64,000 nucleotides of DNA from Vibrio sp. Y2-5. Lineage in GTDB: Bacteria; Pseudomonadota; Gammaproteobacteria; Enterobacterales; Vibrionaceae. A program made the position numbers and the translations under genes. A model generated the notes under the pieces. It made no database searches and had not been told where the DNA came from. It saw only the letters and a program-made list of their open reading frames with translations. Shown here piece by piece: positions 21,354 to 31,790 of the stretch (position 1 is the first letter of the stretch; the number at the start of each line of letters is the position of its first letter). The stretch covers positions 806,001 to 870,000 of the forward strand of contig NZ_JACVEG010000002.1 in assembly GCF_014596725.1 (NCBI RefSeq). The letters run 5' to 3'.

Positions 21354-22280
21354 GTGAATGATTTGTTTACTAAAATGGATTATTCATTGTATTCAAATGC
21401 AATGACGTTCCTTCGCCAGTCGTACCAGAGAGATCCGCTAGAGTCGGATGCTGATGTTGTGGTGTTAGGCGTGCCTTTGGATATGGCGACTTCAGGTCGA
21501 CCTGGTGCTCGTATGGGGCCTGATGCGATTCGACGTGCATCGGTTAACTTAGCGTGGGAAGGCAAGAAGTTCCCGTGGGATTTCAACCTGTTCAAACGTA
21601 TCAAGTTAGTGGATGCGGGTGATTTGGTGTTCGACTGCGGTGACGCAGAAGACTTCACTTACCGTTTAGAAGCAGCAACCAGTGAAATTCTAAAGACTGG
21701 TAAAACAGTATTGGCATTAGGTGGTGACCATTTTATCACTCTGCCGCTTCTTCGTGCTTACGCTAAACACTACGGTGAAATGGCGATGATTCACTTTGAT
21801 GCACACACTGACACTTATGCAAATGGCAGTGCGTATGACCATGGCACTATGTTTTATCATGCGCCGAAAGAGGGTTTGATCTCTCCTCGTAACTCAGTAC
21901 AAGTGGGCATTCGTACTGAGTATAAGCAGGAAGGACACGGATTCAATGTCATCAATGCGATGCAAGCAAATGACATGTCTGCGGATGAAATCGTTGAGCA
22001 AATTCGCGAAATCGTTGGCGATAAGCCAGTGTATCTAACGTTTGATATCGACTGTTTAGATCCTGCATTTGCACCGGGTACAGGTACACCTGTATGTGGC
22101 GGCTTAACTTCAGATAAAATTTTGAAGATTATCCGTGCACTGAAAGGGATAAACCTTATTGGTATGGACGTAGTAGAGGTTTCTCCGCCATACGACCAAA
22201 GTGATTTAACGTCACTCGCTGGTGCGACGATTGCGTTAGAACTGCTTTATGTTTGGGCTTCAAACCCTGAGCGTGAATAA
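21354..22280 (+). CDS. speB: Agmatinase
   Basis: Hydrolyses agmatine to putrescine and urea. The ureohydrolase manganese-binding motifs are complete: [19 protein letters not shown], and [19 protein letters not shown]. It is 308 residues long. A GTG start immediately follows the speA stop codon, with GGAGG inside the end of speA (21341-21345), so translation is coupled. A strong terminator follows at 22311-22345. Confidence 0.96.
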   Translation: MNDLFTKMDYSLYSNAMTFLRQSYQRDPLESDADVVVLGVPLDMATSGRPGARMGPDAIRRASVNLAWEGKKFPWDFNLFKRIKLVDAGDLVFDCGDAEDFTYRLEAATSEILKTGKTVLALGGDHFITLPLLRAYAKHYGEMAMIHFDAHTDTYANGSAYDHGTMFYHAPKEGLISPRNSVQVGIRTEYKQEGHGFNVINAMQANDMSADEIVEQIREIVGDKPVYLTFDIDCLDPAFAPGTGTPVCGGLTSDKILKIIRALKGINLIGMDVVEVSPPYDQSDLTSLAGATIALELLYVWASNPERE

Positions 22281-22310
22281 GCCGTTTGCTGCAATGTGCA
22301 AAGTCAATTG

Positions 22311-22345
22311 AAAGCCGAGAGGGGAGAACCTCTCGGCTTTTTTTA
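22311..22345. terminator. Terminator after speAB
   Basis: The stem AAAGCCGAGAGG/CCTCTCGGCTTT with a short loop is followed by a T run. It probably also serves the convergent Lrp-type gene. Confidence 0.9.
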
Positions 22346-22366
22346 TGCGTTCAATTTACAGGTTCG

Positions 22367-22837
22367 CTATTCAACAGGCAGATAAAGGCTCTGTTTTGGC
22401 GTATCCAACACCACATTGGTCATAACACGGCGTATTTGTGGGAACTGCTCCATGATGTGCTCTATAAATCTATCGTAGCTTTTGGCGTTTTCAGCCGTCA
22501 TCACCAGCATTAAATCGACATTACCAGTCACATAAAATACTTGCTGTATTGACGGTTGAGTTTCTGCCCAACGTTTGAATTTATTGAGGACGGTGTAATT
22601 GTCTCTGTCGATTTCTATTCCGGCAATAAAGGTCATTGGGTGGGTAGAAAATTCGGATTTGATCACGGCCACTTCGGCTTTAATTGCCCCTTCGTCTCTC
22701 AAACGTTTTATGCGTCTTTGTACTGCAGAAGCGGATAAGCCAACTTGCTCAGCAATGATTTCACTCGCCATGCGACAGTTGTTTTGCATCAGTTGCAGAA
22801 TTTTCTTATCGAAATTATCCAGAGTGGTTTCACTCAT
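22367..22837 (-). CDS. Lrp/AsnC-family transcriptional regulator
   Basis: A 156-residue regulator with an N-terminal helix-turn-helix (LSASAVQRRIKRLRDEGAI) and a C-terminal RAM ligand domain (VTGNVDLMLVMTAENAKSYDRFIEHIM). The ATG at 22837 is preceded by AAGAGGAAAACC; an upstream in-frame ATG at 22864 lacks such a site. It is divergent from the PLP enzyme gene at 22972, which it most likely controls, with an amino acid or sulfur compound as effector. The effector is not deducible from sequence. Confidence 0.92.
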   Translation of the reverse strand: MSETTLDNFDKKILQLMQNNCRMASEIIAEQVGLSASAVQRRIKRLRDEGAIKAEVAVIKSEFSTHPMTFIAGIEIDRDNYTVLNKFKRWAETQPSIQQVFYVTGNVDLMLVMTAENAKSYDRFIEHIMEQFPQIRRVMTNVVLDTPKQSLYLPVE

Positions 22838-22971
22838 GGTTTTCCTCTTGCCGTTATTCCGCATTATTGAGTTCTAAACGCGGTGTTTTTTCCATGTGGA
22901 GAGAAGAATAGCGGATTTTCCCTATCAATTGGAATTCACAATTAGCTCATTCATACGGTTTGGAACTAAAA

Positions 22972-24261
22972 ATGCTCATTAGCCCCAAGTTATTTACGGC
23001 TGGTGACAAAGATGGGATCAAGAAAATAATGCATAACGATAATATCGATTTTGAAATGTCTCGCGAAATATACGCTCCTGAAACCTTGGCGGTGCATGCG
23101 GCTATTCAGCCAGATCCACACACTAACGCCATCGCTCCTAACATTGTGATGTCGGTAAATCACAGCTTTAGGCCCGATGAAGGGGCTTTTTCTGCTCAAG
23201 GGCTGGAAGATATCTCGGACTCACCATTCCTTTATGCTGGATGGACAAACCCAACGGTTCGGTTGCTCGAACAGCGTCTGGCTATTTTAGAACAGGCGGA
23301 GGATGGGCTTGCGACTGCAAGTGGAATGGCGGCTGTCACCGCTGTTTTTATGTCTTTACTTAAAGCTGGTGATCACCTCGTCATCAGCGATGTTTGTTAT
23401 GCTGCGGTGTATGAATTTGCTACTCAAGTATTGCCCCAATATGGAATCGAAGTCACTACGGTTGACACTTCTTGCATCAAAAGTGTGCAAAGCGCGTTGC
23501 GTAAAAGCACCAAACTAGTGCACATAGAGACGCCGTGTAATCCGCTATTAAGATTAACGAACATCAAAGAACTCTCTTTACTACTTAAAAACAATGGGGT
23601 TTTACTTAGTGCGGACTCGACTTTTTCAACCCCGGTTATTACCCGACCAATCACACTTGGAGCCGATTTGGTTATTCATTCTTTAACTAAGTTTATTAAT
23701 GGTCATGGTGATGTTCTTGGCGGATGTGTTTTGGGCTCAAAAGCCTTGATTAGCAAGCTTAGAAGCGTCGCAGGCGTTTATTTTGGTGCATCCCTAAGTG
23801 CACAAAGTGCATGGCTAATTATGCGTGGTATGGAGACTATGTATCCACGAATGAAAACGCTTTGTGAATCGGCTCAAGCCCTTGCTGAGTGGTTAGAAAA
23901 GCACCCCAAGGTGATAAGAGTTTTGTATCCCGGTTTAGAGTCTCATCAACAATTTTCGCTGGCTAAGCAGCAAATGGCATTTTCTGGCGGCATTATTGCA
24001 TTCCAAGTAGAGGACATCGAACTGATTGAGCAACGTTTTGCACATGAGTCGAAAATGTTTTATTACGCTTATTCCATAGGACATCAACGCAGTTTAGCTG
24101 TGGTGTTAAAAACTGATGATTTGGACAAGTCGACCTATCGATTTAGCCCAGAACAAAAAGCGAATTTTTGTCGAGAAGCAGGTAAAGGCGTGGTTCGACT
24201 TTCCATTGGTCTTGAGTCTCCGGTGGATTTGATTCGGGATTTAAGTCATCTTCTTAGATGA
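22972..24261 (+). CDS. PLP-dependent enzyme of the Cys/Met (trans-sulfuration) family
   Basis: A fold-type I PLP enzyme related to cystathionine gamma-synthase, cystathionine lyases and methionine gamma-lyase. The Schiff-base lysine is in HSLTKFINGHGDVLGG. ETPCNPLLR and SADSTFSTPV (with the PLP-pairing Asp) are also conserved. One oddity: the usual Y-x-R motif that binds the PLP phosphate of the partner subunit reads YAGWTNPT, so the Arg is missing. I chose ATG at 22972; a TTG four codons earlier is possible. The neighbouring Lrp-type regulator and amino acid importer suggest use of an amino acid, possibly sulfur-containing. The exact reaction cannot be named. Confidence 0.85.
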   Translation: MLISPKLFTAGDKDGIKKIMHNDNIDFEMSREIYAPETLAVHAAIQPDPHTNAIAPNIVMSVNHSFRPDEGAFSAQGLEDISDSPFLYAGWTNPTVRLLEQRLAILEQAEDGLATASGMAAVTAVFMSLLKAGDHLVISDVCYAAVYEFATQVLPQYGIEVTTVDTSCIKSVQSALRKSTKLVHIETPCNPLLRLTNIKELSLLLKNNGVLLSADSTFSTPVITRPITLGADLVIHSLTKFINGHGDVLGGCVLGSKALISKLRSVAGVYFGASLSAQSAWLIMRGMETMYPRMKTLCESAQALAEWLEKHPKVIRVLYPGLESHQQFSLAKQQMAFSGGIIAFQVEDIELIEQRFAHESKMFYYAYSIGHQRSLAVVLKTDDLDKSTYRFSPEQKANFCREAGKGVVRLSIGLESPVDLIRDLSHLLR

Positions 24262-24442
24262 AAACTGAATTTTTATAGCTTTATATTGGTTTTAAATTCG
24301 GATAGTTATTGAAGTGTTACTAGATTGTGTTGCATTATCTTGTGGTTTTTGATGTCAGTACGCGTTTGCGTGATATTCAATACAACATCGTATTTGTCAT
24401 TGGACGAACAGAAAAATAACAAAATTTTTTATAAGGGATATT

Positions 24443-25249
24443 ATGAAAAAATTTATTAAATCTTCAGCTGCTGGACTTGTTTTTGCCTGCTCTCTGCTTG
24501 GTGCCAATCAAGCAATGGCTGAGTCTGACCTAGAAGGTGTTCTTAGCTCAGGTGAATTAAAAGTTTGTTTCGACGCGGGTTACATGCCTTTCGAAATGAA
24601 AACCAAAGATGGCCGTTTCATTGGTTTTGATATCGATTTAGGTAAACACATGGCTCGTTCTATGGGTGTTAAGTTCACACCTGTAAACACCGCTTGGGAT
24701 GGTATTATTCCAGCGCTTCAAACTAACAAGTGTGACATCATCATGGGTGGTATGACTATCACTCCTGAGCGTAACTTGAAAGTTAACTTTGCAGACCCGT
24801 ACATTGTTATCGGTCAATCTATGATTATTTCACCTGCGCTTGAAGGTAAGGTTAAAAGCTACGCTGACCTGAATGATCCTAAATACACAATCTCAACAAA
24901 GCTTGGCACTACTGGTGTTGAAGCTGCGAAGAAACACCTTTTCAATGCAAAACTTGACCTATACGACACAGAAGTGGATGCCGTTCTACAGGTTGTTAAC
25001 GGTAAAGCAGACGCTTTCGTGTATGACTTCCCTTACAACGCAATCTACGCTGCTCAAAACAAAGGTAAAGTTGCGCACCTAGCAGAACCGTTCACTTACG
25101 AACCTCTAGGTTGGGCGATTCGTCAAGATGACCCGAACTTCCTAAATTTCTTGAATAACTACTTACGTCAAATCAAAGGCGACGGTACTTACGATCGTAT
25201 GTACGACAAGTGGTTTAAATCAGACAAATGGTTGAAAGACGTTCAATAA
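24443..25249 (+). CDS. Polar amino acid ABC transporter, periplasmic binding protein (family 3)
   Basis: A 268-residue periplasmic solute-binding protein with a signal peptide (cut after QAMA). The family 3 signature GFDIDLGKHMARSMGVKF and the AWDGIIPALQTNKCDIIMGGMTITPER segment, with ligand-binding Arg and Asp, are clear. AAGGGA precedes the ATG. It starts the operon with the permease at 25329 and the ATPase at 26266. The substrate is an amino acid, not specified by the sequence. The preceding PLP enzyme gene lies 181 bases upstream on the same strand and may be functionally linked. Confidence 0.92.
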   Translation: MKKFIKSSAAGLVFACSLLGANQAMAESDLEGVLSSGELKVCFDAGYMPFEMKTKDGRFIGFDIDLGKHMARSMGVKFTPVNTAWDGIIPALQTNKCDIIMGGMTITPERNLKVNFADPYIVIGQSMIISPALEGKVKSYADLNDPKYTISTKLGTTGVEAAKKHLFNAKLDLYDTEVDAVLQVVNGKADAFVYDFPYNAIYAAQNKGKVAHLAEPFTYEPLGWAIRQDDPNFLNFLNNYLRQIKGDGTYDRMYDKWFKSDKWLKDVQ

Positions 25250-25328
25250 TTAACGTTTTAAAGCTGTAGTCAACTGGGCGGCGTATTGTTGCCCAGTTCA
25301 TTAAAAAAGAATAAAGAGAATCTGAGTG

Positions 25329-26273
25329 ATGCAGTCAAAATCCTCAAAATGGATAGGACACGGAATTTACGTCCTAATTATGGCCATGCTTATTGGTGCG
25401 GTCTATTTCTCTGGGAAGAGTATCAACTATAACTGGCATTGGGATCGCCTCTGGCCATATGTCGTTAATACAGAGATGCAACAACTTCGTGCAAACGGCG
25501 ACGGCACAGCAGTGCTGAAAGCGGGACAGCTAACAATTGAATTTGATGATTCGAGCACGCCTCAAATCATCGATCATTACACAACACTCATGGTTGGTAA
25601 TGGTGATTTGGTTTTCCAAGGTGATACCGTCGCACGACTGAACGAATGGAAATTTGGACCGATAGCTCATGGTTTATGGGTAACGGTTGAAATCTCCTTC
25701 ATCTCCCTCATTTTCGCGGTTTTTCTCGGTCTTGTGTTCGGCCTGATGAGGGTGTCCAAGAATCAGGTTGCGAGAAATTTATCTCTTACCTATGTTGAAT
25801 TGATACGTGGTACGCCACTTCTGGTTCAAATATTCATCGTTTATTTCTTTATCGGCACTGTACTCGATTTTGACCGTTTTACTGCTGGCGTTGTTGCGCT
25901 ATCAGTCTTCACTGGTGCTTATGTTGCCGAAATCGTACGTGCAGGTATTCAGGCTATTCCAACAGGGCAAATGGAAGCCGCGCGTTCTTTGGGTATGACC
26001 TATCCTAAAGCGATGCGCTACATCATTCTTCCACAAGCACTAAAACGTACTTTGCCACCTCTGGCTGGTCAGTTTATCAACCTAATCAAAGACTCTTCGC
26101 TGGTTTCCGTTATTTCAATTACTGACTTAACCAAAGCGGGCCGTGAAGTTGTCAGTGGTAGCTTTGCACCTTTTGAAGTGTGGTTTACGGTCGCAGCACT
26201 TTACTTACTAGTAACCGGGACTCTGTCTTGGGCAATTCAACGTTTAGAGAAGAGGTTATCAGCCAGTGACTAG
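25329..26273 (+). CDS. Polar amino acid ABC transporter, permease
   Basis: A His/Glu/Gln/Arg/opine-type permease. The segment [42 protein letters not shown] is the EAA loop that contacts the ATPase. Between the first membrane helix (residues 12-30) and the permease core (from about 115) lies an extra hydrophilic region of about 75 residues, predicted to be periplasmic, which simple GlnP-type permeases lack. There is only one permease gene, so it should work as a homodimer. It overlaps the ATPase gene by 8 bases. Confidence 0.92.
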   Translation: MQSKSSKWIGHGIYVLIMAMLIGAVYFSGKSINYNWHWDRLWPYVVNTEMQQLRANGDGTAVLKAGQLTIEFDDSSTPQIIDHYTTLMVGNGDLVFQGDTVARLNEWKFGPIAHGLWVTVEISFISLIFAVFLGLVFGLMRVSKNQVARNLSLTYVELIRGTPLLVQIFIVYFFIGTVLDFDRFTAGVVALSVFTGAYVAEIVRAGIQAIPTGQMEAARSLGMTYPKAMRYIILPQALKRTLPPLAGQFINLIKDSSLVSVISITDLTKAGREVVSGSFAPFEVWFTVAALYLLVTGTLSWAIQRLEKRLSASD

Positions 26274-27018
26274 TGAATACAACGGCGAAGATATGGTTTA
26301 CGCCAGCAATGTCGACAAGTTCTATCCTAACGGTTGCCACGCTTTAAAATCGGTATCAACCACGGTAAAACGTGGTGAAGTTGTGGTTATCATTGGGCCT
26401 TCAGGTTCAGGTAAATCGACTTTTTTACGTACTTTGAACCAGTTAGAAGAGATCAGCTCAGGAACTATCATCGTTGATGGTTTTGATATGTATGCGAAAA
26501 GTACGGATATCAACGTACTACGTCAAAATGTGGGTATGGTGTTCCAAAGCTTCAACCTCTTCCCGCATATGACCGCGTTAGAAAACGTTATGATCGCACC
26601 CATGAAAGTGGCGAAACGTCCTAAGCATGAAGTGGAAGGTGCTGCGAAAGTGTTGATCAAACGTGTGGGTCTTGAAGATCGCATGAACAACTACCCAACG
26701 CACTTATCCGGTGGTCAGCAGCAACGTGTGGCGATTGCCCGCGCTTTAGCAATGAACCCAGACTTGATGTTGTTTGATGAGCCAACATCGGCACTTGACC
26801 CTGAAATGGTAGGTGAAGTACTGGACGTTATTAAAGCGCTAGCAAAAGAGGGGATGACAATGGTTATCGTGACTCACGAAATGGGCTTCGCTCGTGAAGT
26901 TGCAGACCGTGTGTTGTTTATGGAAGAGGGTAAGTTGCTGGTTGATGACAGCCCGCAAGCCGTGTTTGATAATCCAAGCCACCCTCGTTTGCAGCAATTC
27001 TTAGCGAAAGTTCTGTAG
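26266..27018 (+). CDS. Polar amino acid ABC transporter, ATPase
   Basis: A GlnQ/HisP-type ATPase of 250 residues. Walker A (GPSGSGKST), Q-loop ([12 protein letters not shown]), signature ([15 protein letters not shown]), Walker B ([15 protein letters not shown]) and switch His (VTHEMGF) are intact. The start is GTG at 26266, overlapping the permease gene; an ATG at 26293 is an alternative. It is the last gene of the three-gene importer and is followed by a terminator. Confidence 0.94.
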   Translation: MTSEYNGEDMVYASNVDKFYPNGCHALKSVSTTVKRGEVVVIIGPSGSGKSTFLRTLNQLEEISSGTIIVDGFDMYAKSTDINVLRQNVGMVFQSFNLFPHMTALENVMIAPMKVAKRPKHEVEGAAKVLIKRVGLEDRMNNYPTHLSGGQQQRVAIARALAMNPDLMLFDEPTSALDPEMVGEVLDVIKALAKEGMTMVIVTHEMGFAREVADRVLFMEEGKLLVDDSPQAVFDNPSHPRLQQFLAKVL

Positions 27019-27036
27019 CAGATTAATACCGCTTAA

Positions 27037-27069
27037 ACAAAAACCGAGCATTGACGCTCGGTTTTTTTC
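27037..27069. terminator. Bidirectional terminator between the amino acid importer and yidE
   Basis: The stem AAAACCGAGC/GCTCGGTTTT with an ATTGAC loop is flanked by A and T runs and lies between convergent genes. Confidence 0.9.
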
Positions 27070-27078
27070 ATTTGCGAA

Positions 27079-28737
27079 TCACATCGCCCATAGTATCAGC
27101 GCGAGTATTTGTGGCGACAGTATCCTCAGACACATGACTAATGGATAAACGGTGGCATAGGATAAGGCTGAAGCACCGCTTGATTCGTGTATCGCATTGG
27201 CGAAAGCTAACGCTGGTGGATCGGTCATAGAACCGGCCAGCATGCCGCATATAGTGAGATAGTTGATGTGGCCGAGCACTCTTGCCAAGATACCGACTGT
27301 AATAAGTGGGATTGCAGTAATTGCTACTCCATATCCCATCCAGCTAAGTCCATCCCCTTGTACGAGTGTTTCGACAAAGTTACCTCCGGATTTAAGACCC
27401 ACGACAGCCAAAAACAGTACGATGCCTATTTCCCGCAATGCCAAGTTGGCACTAGGTGGCATAAACCAATACATTTTCCCGATACTGCCTATTCTGGCAA
27501 GAATAAGGGCAACGATAAGTGGACCACCTGCTAAACCGAGTTTGATGGCTGCAGGAAAGCCCGGTAGGTAGAAAGGAATTGAACCCAGCAATACACCCAA
27601 ACCAATCCCCACAAATACAGGTAACATTTGTACTTGTTGCAATTTTTGGTGAGCATTACCAACCATACCACTCACTGCTTCGATGGCTTCCTGACGTCCA
27701 ACTAAGTTTAAGATGTCACCAAATTGAAGGGTAGAATTGCTGGTTGGTATCAGTTCGACCCCTGCACGATTGAGACGAGAGACAACAACGTCATACTTTT
27801 CTTTTAGATCCAAGTCTCGAAGTTTTTTACCCAGAACCACCTCGTTGGTGACAACTAAACGTTGCACACGAAGCTCAGTTCCTCGCGTCGACAAGGATAC
27901 ATCCACTTCTTCACCGATAACTAGACGCGCTTTTTCCAAAGCATTCTTGTCACCGACAAGGTGGAGTAGGTCATTGACTTCAACCCGAGAGTCCGGTTTT
28001 GGCACCAGTAGATGTTCGTTGCGTTTTAGACGTGAGCAAACAATATTTCCATCGCTCAGGGCAGGAATATCTTTCAAAAACAGTCCGTTTAAATTGGGGT
28101 TTTTAACCGAAATATTGATGGTGTGTAAGCTTGATTTTTTGTGACCATTTTTGATTTCAAACTCATCGGCCTCTTGGTTCACGTTGACGCGGAAGATAAG
28201 TCTAATCAACCACATAGTGAGCAGTATCCCACAGATACCAAACGGGTAGGCTATGGCATAGCCCATACCCGTCATATCAAGAAGGTTTTCATGGCCACCT
28301 AATTCTGTCAGGATTTGTTGACCCGCACCGAGAGAAGGCGTGTTGGTCACCGCACCAGAAAAGACACCGAGAATGACAGGTAACGGAACATCAAACAGAT
28401 AGTAGAGAGCAACGGTAACCAGACAACCTAGCAGCACAATTAACGCAGCAAAAGCGTTGAGTTTTAAGCCAGAACTTCTCAGTGATGAAAAGAATCCGGG
28501 GCCGACCTGAATACCAATGGTATAGACGAATAAGATTAATCCAAACTCTTGGATAAAGTGTAAGGTGTGGTAGTTGAGCTCGACGCCCCATGCACCAGTA
28601 AAGTGACCAACGAAAATGCCGCCAAACAGCACTCCGCCAATCCCTAAACCAACACCATAGAGTCGCCAGTTCCCTATCCACAGACCTAACACCGCTACCA
28701 GAGCAAGGATACTGATAGAGAGTGCAATATCACTCAT
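27079..28737 (-). CDS. yidE: Putative transporter of the AspT family with two RCK_C domains, YidE-type
   Basis: An inner-membrane protein of 552 residues closely like E. coli YidE in length and motifs ([57 protein letters not shown]). Two blocks of membrane helices flank two cytoplasmic TrkA-C/RCK_C domains (about residues 190-370), which usually bind a regulatory ligand. I chose ATG at 28737, preceded by CAGGAGACTT, over an ATG at 28755. The substrate is unknown; AspT itself exchanges aspartate and alanine. Confidence 0.9.
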   Translation of the reverse strand: MSDIALSISILALVAVLGLWIGNWRLYGVGLGIGGVLFGGIFVGHFTGAWGVELNYHTLHFIQEFGLILFVYTIGIQVGPGFFSSLRSSGLKLNAFAALIVLLGCLVTVALYYLFDVPLPVILGVFSGAVTNTPSLGAGQQILTELGGHENLLDMTGMGYAIAYPFGICGILLTMWLIRLIFRVNVNQEADEFEIKNGHKKSSLHTINISVKNPNLNGLFLKDIPALSDGNIVCSRLKRNEHLLVPKPDSRVEVNDLLHLVGDKNALEKARLVIGEEVDVSLSTRGTELRVQRLVVTNEVVLGKKLRDLDLKEKYDVVVSRLNRAGVELIPTSNSTLQFGDILNLVGRQEAIEAVSGMVGNAHQKLQQVQMLPVFVGIGLGVLLGSIPFYLPGFPAAIKLGLAGGPLIVALILARIGSIGKMYWFMPPSANLALREIGIVLFLAVVGLKSGGNFVETLVQGDGLSWMGYGVAITAIPLITVGILARVLGHINYLTICGMLAGSMTDPPALAFANAIHESSGASALSYATVYPLVMCLRILSPQILALILWAM

Positions 28738-29131
28738 AGTAAGTCTCCTGAACAATTACAAAAACGGTTGACGGGCAATCGCTGTTGAACATCAGGCAGG
28801 GGTAGGCGTAAGAACGTTAATGTGGTTATGTCTACGGCTGGAGGGTTCAGATATAGGCGTTGAACGAGCGAGATATTTGGCGCTGCTCAACGTCACTTTA
28901 TTGCCCTAACTATGCTATTAGTAATACTGCAATAGACTTAGATTGTTAACTCTAGACATACAAAAATGTGCTGTTTAGCAGGAAATAGATTTAGCCAATA
29001 AATATATGTTAAATAAGGGTAAAAAGCGTTTCTTAAATGCAAGTAAAGTAAACGCCGAGTACCAGAATGTAACATAATGTTTCGCTGGATATTCCCATTG
29101 ATTGCGTTCGAGAAATAAAGTGAGCGTTGTT
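28738..29131. other. Region upstream of yidE
   Basis: It contains the yidE leader and promoter, and the 3' side of the ketopantoate-reductase-like gene. I see no gene, strong hairpin or recognised operator. The two flanking genes are on the same strand but 394 bases apart, so a shared operon is unlikely. Confidence 0.4.
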
Positions 29132-30085
29132 TTAGGAATCTAACATTTGATCACTGGCATGCTGTAGAAGATGACAGATCAACTCTGTGGCTGTCGCAGG
29201 GTCACCCGCTTGGCGACAATAGTCGATCACAGGACCACAGATCTCTTGGATCTCCATTGGACGCCCTTTTTCTCGATCGACCAACATGGATGTTTTGATT
29301 GCATCAAACTCACAGATAAGCCTAAACATCTCAGCTACGTCATCATCAGTCATATTTACATTCGCAAACCTTGCCGCTCTCGCTGTTTCTTGCATGATCT
29401 TATAAACAGTTTGTCTCAATACAGAATCTCTTGTGACGGTTTGAGTATCTTTCATCGTTAAAGCGGTAAGTGGGTTTATCGCGTTGTTAATGATCAGCTT
29501 ACGCCACAATGCATAGCTGACATCTTCATAAAGCTGGTTTGGAATATCTGCAGAGTCGAAAACTGAGCCGAGCTCGTGGAGAAAACTTTTTAAATTTGGA
29601 TTAGCAGAATCTGAGGGCCAAGCACCAAAATCGATTTGCGCTTTGCCCGTCGCTTCTATCTTGCCGGGTTCTAAAACATGAGCCCCGATTCTAATTGCTA
29701 GTCCACCTATCGTGCGCTTTAAGCCAACTGTATTGGCAATGATGCCTTCATTCATTACACCGTTTTGAATTGACAATACGGGAGTGTCACACGCATCCAG
29801 CCAAGGCTTCATTTGATCCATAATTGAGCTGGTTGTGCTGCCTTTTGACGCAATAATTAGCAAGTCAAAATCATTGCCGTTGTAAACATCACAAAGCCCT
29901 TGAACATCTGTAGCCGAAACGGGGGCAGCAAAGGAAAAATCTGGATGTGTTATTTCGAGACCTTGTTGCTGTAACGCTTTTAAATGTTCACCTCTGGCGA
30001 CAAAAACCACTTCGTGTCCAGCGTTAACGAGCTTTGCCGCGTAGTAGCAACCAATACCACCCGCGCCGATCATTGCGAATTTCAA
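29132..30085 (-). CDS. 2-dehydropantoate 2-reductase-like protein (ApbA/PanE family)
   Basis: An NADPH-dependent reductase of the ketopantoate reductase family, 317 residues. The Rossmann motif MIGAGGIGCYYAAKLVNAGHEV is at the very N terminus, with IQNGV, the catalytic Lys/Asn segment (WRKLIINNAINPLTAL) and the C-terminal helical domain following. Translation starts at TTG (30085), as a strong AAGGAGGA lies 5 bases upstream; an in-frame ATG farther out (30118) lacks one. Vibrios usually have another panE, so this may reduce a different 2-oxo acid. It lies beside the glycan island, but a terminator separates it from the porin gene. Confidence 0.85.
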   Translation of the reverse strand: MKFAMIGAGGIGCYYAAKLVNAGHEVVFVARGEHLKALQQQGLEITHPDFSFAAPVSATDVQGLCDVYNGNDFDLLIIASKGSTTSSIMDQMKPWLDACDTPVLSIQNGVMNEGIIANTVGLKRTIGGLAIRIGAHVLEPGKIEATGKAQIDFGAWPSDSANPNLKSFLHELGSVFDSADIPNQLYEDVSYALWRKLIINNAINPLTALTMKDTQTVTRDSVLRQTVYKIMQETARAARFANVNMTDDDVAEMFRLICEFDAIKTSMLVDREKGRPMEIQEICGPVIDYCRQAGDPATATELICHLLQHASDQMLDS

Positions 30086-30189
30086 GAGACTCCTCCTTAA
30101 GTACATATCCATAAGCAAAACTAGATTAAACGCTTAAGAAAGTAATCACCAGAGTTAAGTGAACAGGGTTATTCAATAAGAGTTGCTGC

Positions 30190-30230
30190 AATAAAAATAA
30201 AAAAAGCCACATCAACCTTGATGTGGCTTT
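30190..30230 (-). terminator. Terminator of the porin gene
   Basis: On the minus strand AAAGCCACATCAA pairs with TTGATGTGGCTTT, followed by TTTTTATTTTTATT. Confidence 0.9.
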
Positions 30231-30279
30231 CGCAAAATGCGGAATGAATAAGAAAAGTCAGTAGATAAAGTTCTCGTAA

Positions 30280-31245
30280 TTAGAACGAGTATTTAGCTAC
30301 AAATTTAACTGCACTGCCGTCTTCTTTTACGCCAGCTTTTTCGATTTCGCCATTTTGAAGAACGAAGTCAGTCTTGAACTCTTTAGTGACATCGTAACCT
30401 AAGCCTAGGTACGCAGTTTGAGCATCGAATGAAGTACCTTGGTAATCGCCTTCAGCGTACTGAACTGAGCCGTAGATACGGAATAGATCGATGGTGTAAG
30501 TTGCTGCAACAGAATAAGTTTCACCATCGTTTGGAAGATCAAGTTTTAGCTCAACACTGTCATTTGCTTTCAAAGATGTTGCATTTTCAAATGAAATGTA
30601 ACCTGCAGCCAGTTTTAGTGAACCAAGGGTTAGATCTGCAGCTACACCGATAGAATCAGCTTCGTCACCATCAGAACCGTAAGCGATCGCAGCTGAGAAA
30701 TTATCCGCTTTGTAATTTGCTGAAAGACCATAGTTTGATTCGTTGCTAGATTCGCTGTCAGTTTCATAGTTTGCAGATAATTCTAATTTATCAATGGTTT
30801 TCTTGTAGCGGATACCTTGACCATTAACACCACCTTGACCAACGATATACAGGTTCGCGCCTTCACCGGTTTTTGCCTTTTCAATTGCACCAAATGAGTT
30901 GCCAGTATCACCTAAAGATAGATTACCAAGCCCTGTGTGATCGAATTCTAGTTTGATGTCTTCAAACTTAGCCGTTCTGTCACTAGCACTATCACCAGTA
31001 TTGATTGCAAAGGAACCGATAACTTTAGTTTCTTCATTTAGGAAATGCGTTGCTTTAGCTTTTAAGTGTGCATCAGTAAAAACATGCTCTGATTTGTCAG
31101 CTTGGTCTGCATTTACGTAAAGACCAACCGCTTTTGCCCAACCTGAAAGTTCAACAGTATTTGTGTCAGTAGCGTAGATTTCGCCTGCCGCTACAGAACC
31201 TGCTGCTAAAAGAGATACCACTGCTGCTAATGGTTTGATGTTCAT
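30280..31245 (-). CDS. Outer-membrane porin
   Basis: A 321-residue porin of the Gram-negative general porin type. There is a signal peptide (cut after SVAAG or SVAA), then about 16 amphipathic beta strands with alternating polarity (for example SANYKADNFSAAIAYG), and the C-terminal residue is Phe (KYSF), as needed for outer-membrane assembly. GGAG lies 7 bases before the ATG. It faces the sulP operon across a 701-base region with KdgR-like dyads, so it is probably the outer-membrane entry for the glycan. It is longer than KdgM-type oligogalacturonate channels and is not one of them. Confidence 0.85.
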   Translation of the reverse strand: MNIKPLAAVVSLLAAGSVAAGEIYATDTNTVELSGWAKAVGLYVNADQADKSEHVFTDAHLKAKATHFLNEETKVIGSFAINTGDSASDRTAKFEDIKLEFDHTGLGNLSLGDTGNSFGAIEKAKTGEGANLYIVGQGGVNGQGIRYKKTIDKLELSANYETDSESSNESNYGLSANYKADNFSAAIAYGSDGDEADSIGVAADLTLGSLKLAAGYISFENATSLKANDSVELKLDLPNDGETYSVAATYTIDLFRIYGSVQYAEGDYQGTSFDAQTAYLGLGYDVTKEFKTDFVLQNGEIEKAGVKEDGSAVKFVAKYSF

Positions 31246-31327
31246 ATTTTACTCCATTTTTTTATATTGATTACTCATAACGTAATCGAGTGTATTAATT
31301 TGCTTAACAACGTAATTTATTTGCAAA

Positions 31328-31346
31328 TGAGAAATATATTTTCATT
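31328..31346. promoter_or_regulatory. KdgR-like operator upstream of the porin gene
   Basis: On the minus strand AATGAAA-ATATA-TTTC matches the GAAA-N5-TTTC core of the KdgR box (AATGAAACATTGTTTCATT as I recall it) and its whole left arm; the right flank is shifted. It lies about 85-100 bases before the porin start. The kdgR gene is in the same island (52971). Confidence 0.45.
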
Positions 31347-31790
31347 AATCAAATCGACAGGGGAATCTTATACAAAACAACTTTTAAATATATTGAAAAT
31401 TTAATTTTTAAATATTTTTTACGATCTACTTCATAATCGGTAGGTTATTTATTCTTTATGTTGTGTAACAAGTTTCAATGCAATTAATAATATTATTCCT
31501 TCGATATTATTTAACGTATGCATTAAGTTAATTTACATAACGGTTTATTTTGAGATGTGTCTCGCGTTAGCTTTCGGCTGCTTGTTTACATTTGTGAAGA
31601 TTGGCTTATATGACAGCCATGCACTTATATTCTTTACGCTGTTTTGTAATGGAGAAGGGAGATTCCGAGGTTTTGTATGTAGCTCGAAACTTTCTAGGCC
31701 GGATATCACTCAAAGGATTAGATAGGATTTTATGACTTTTATTGAGTTAAGTTTTATCTGGATCGCAAATTGTAATACTTTATGGTTTTT

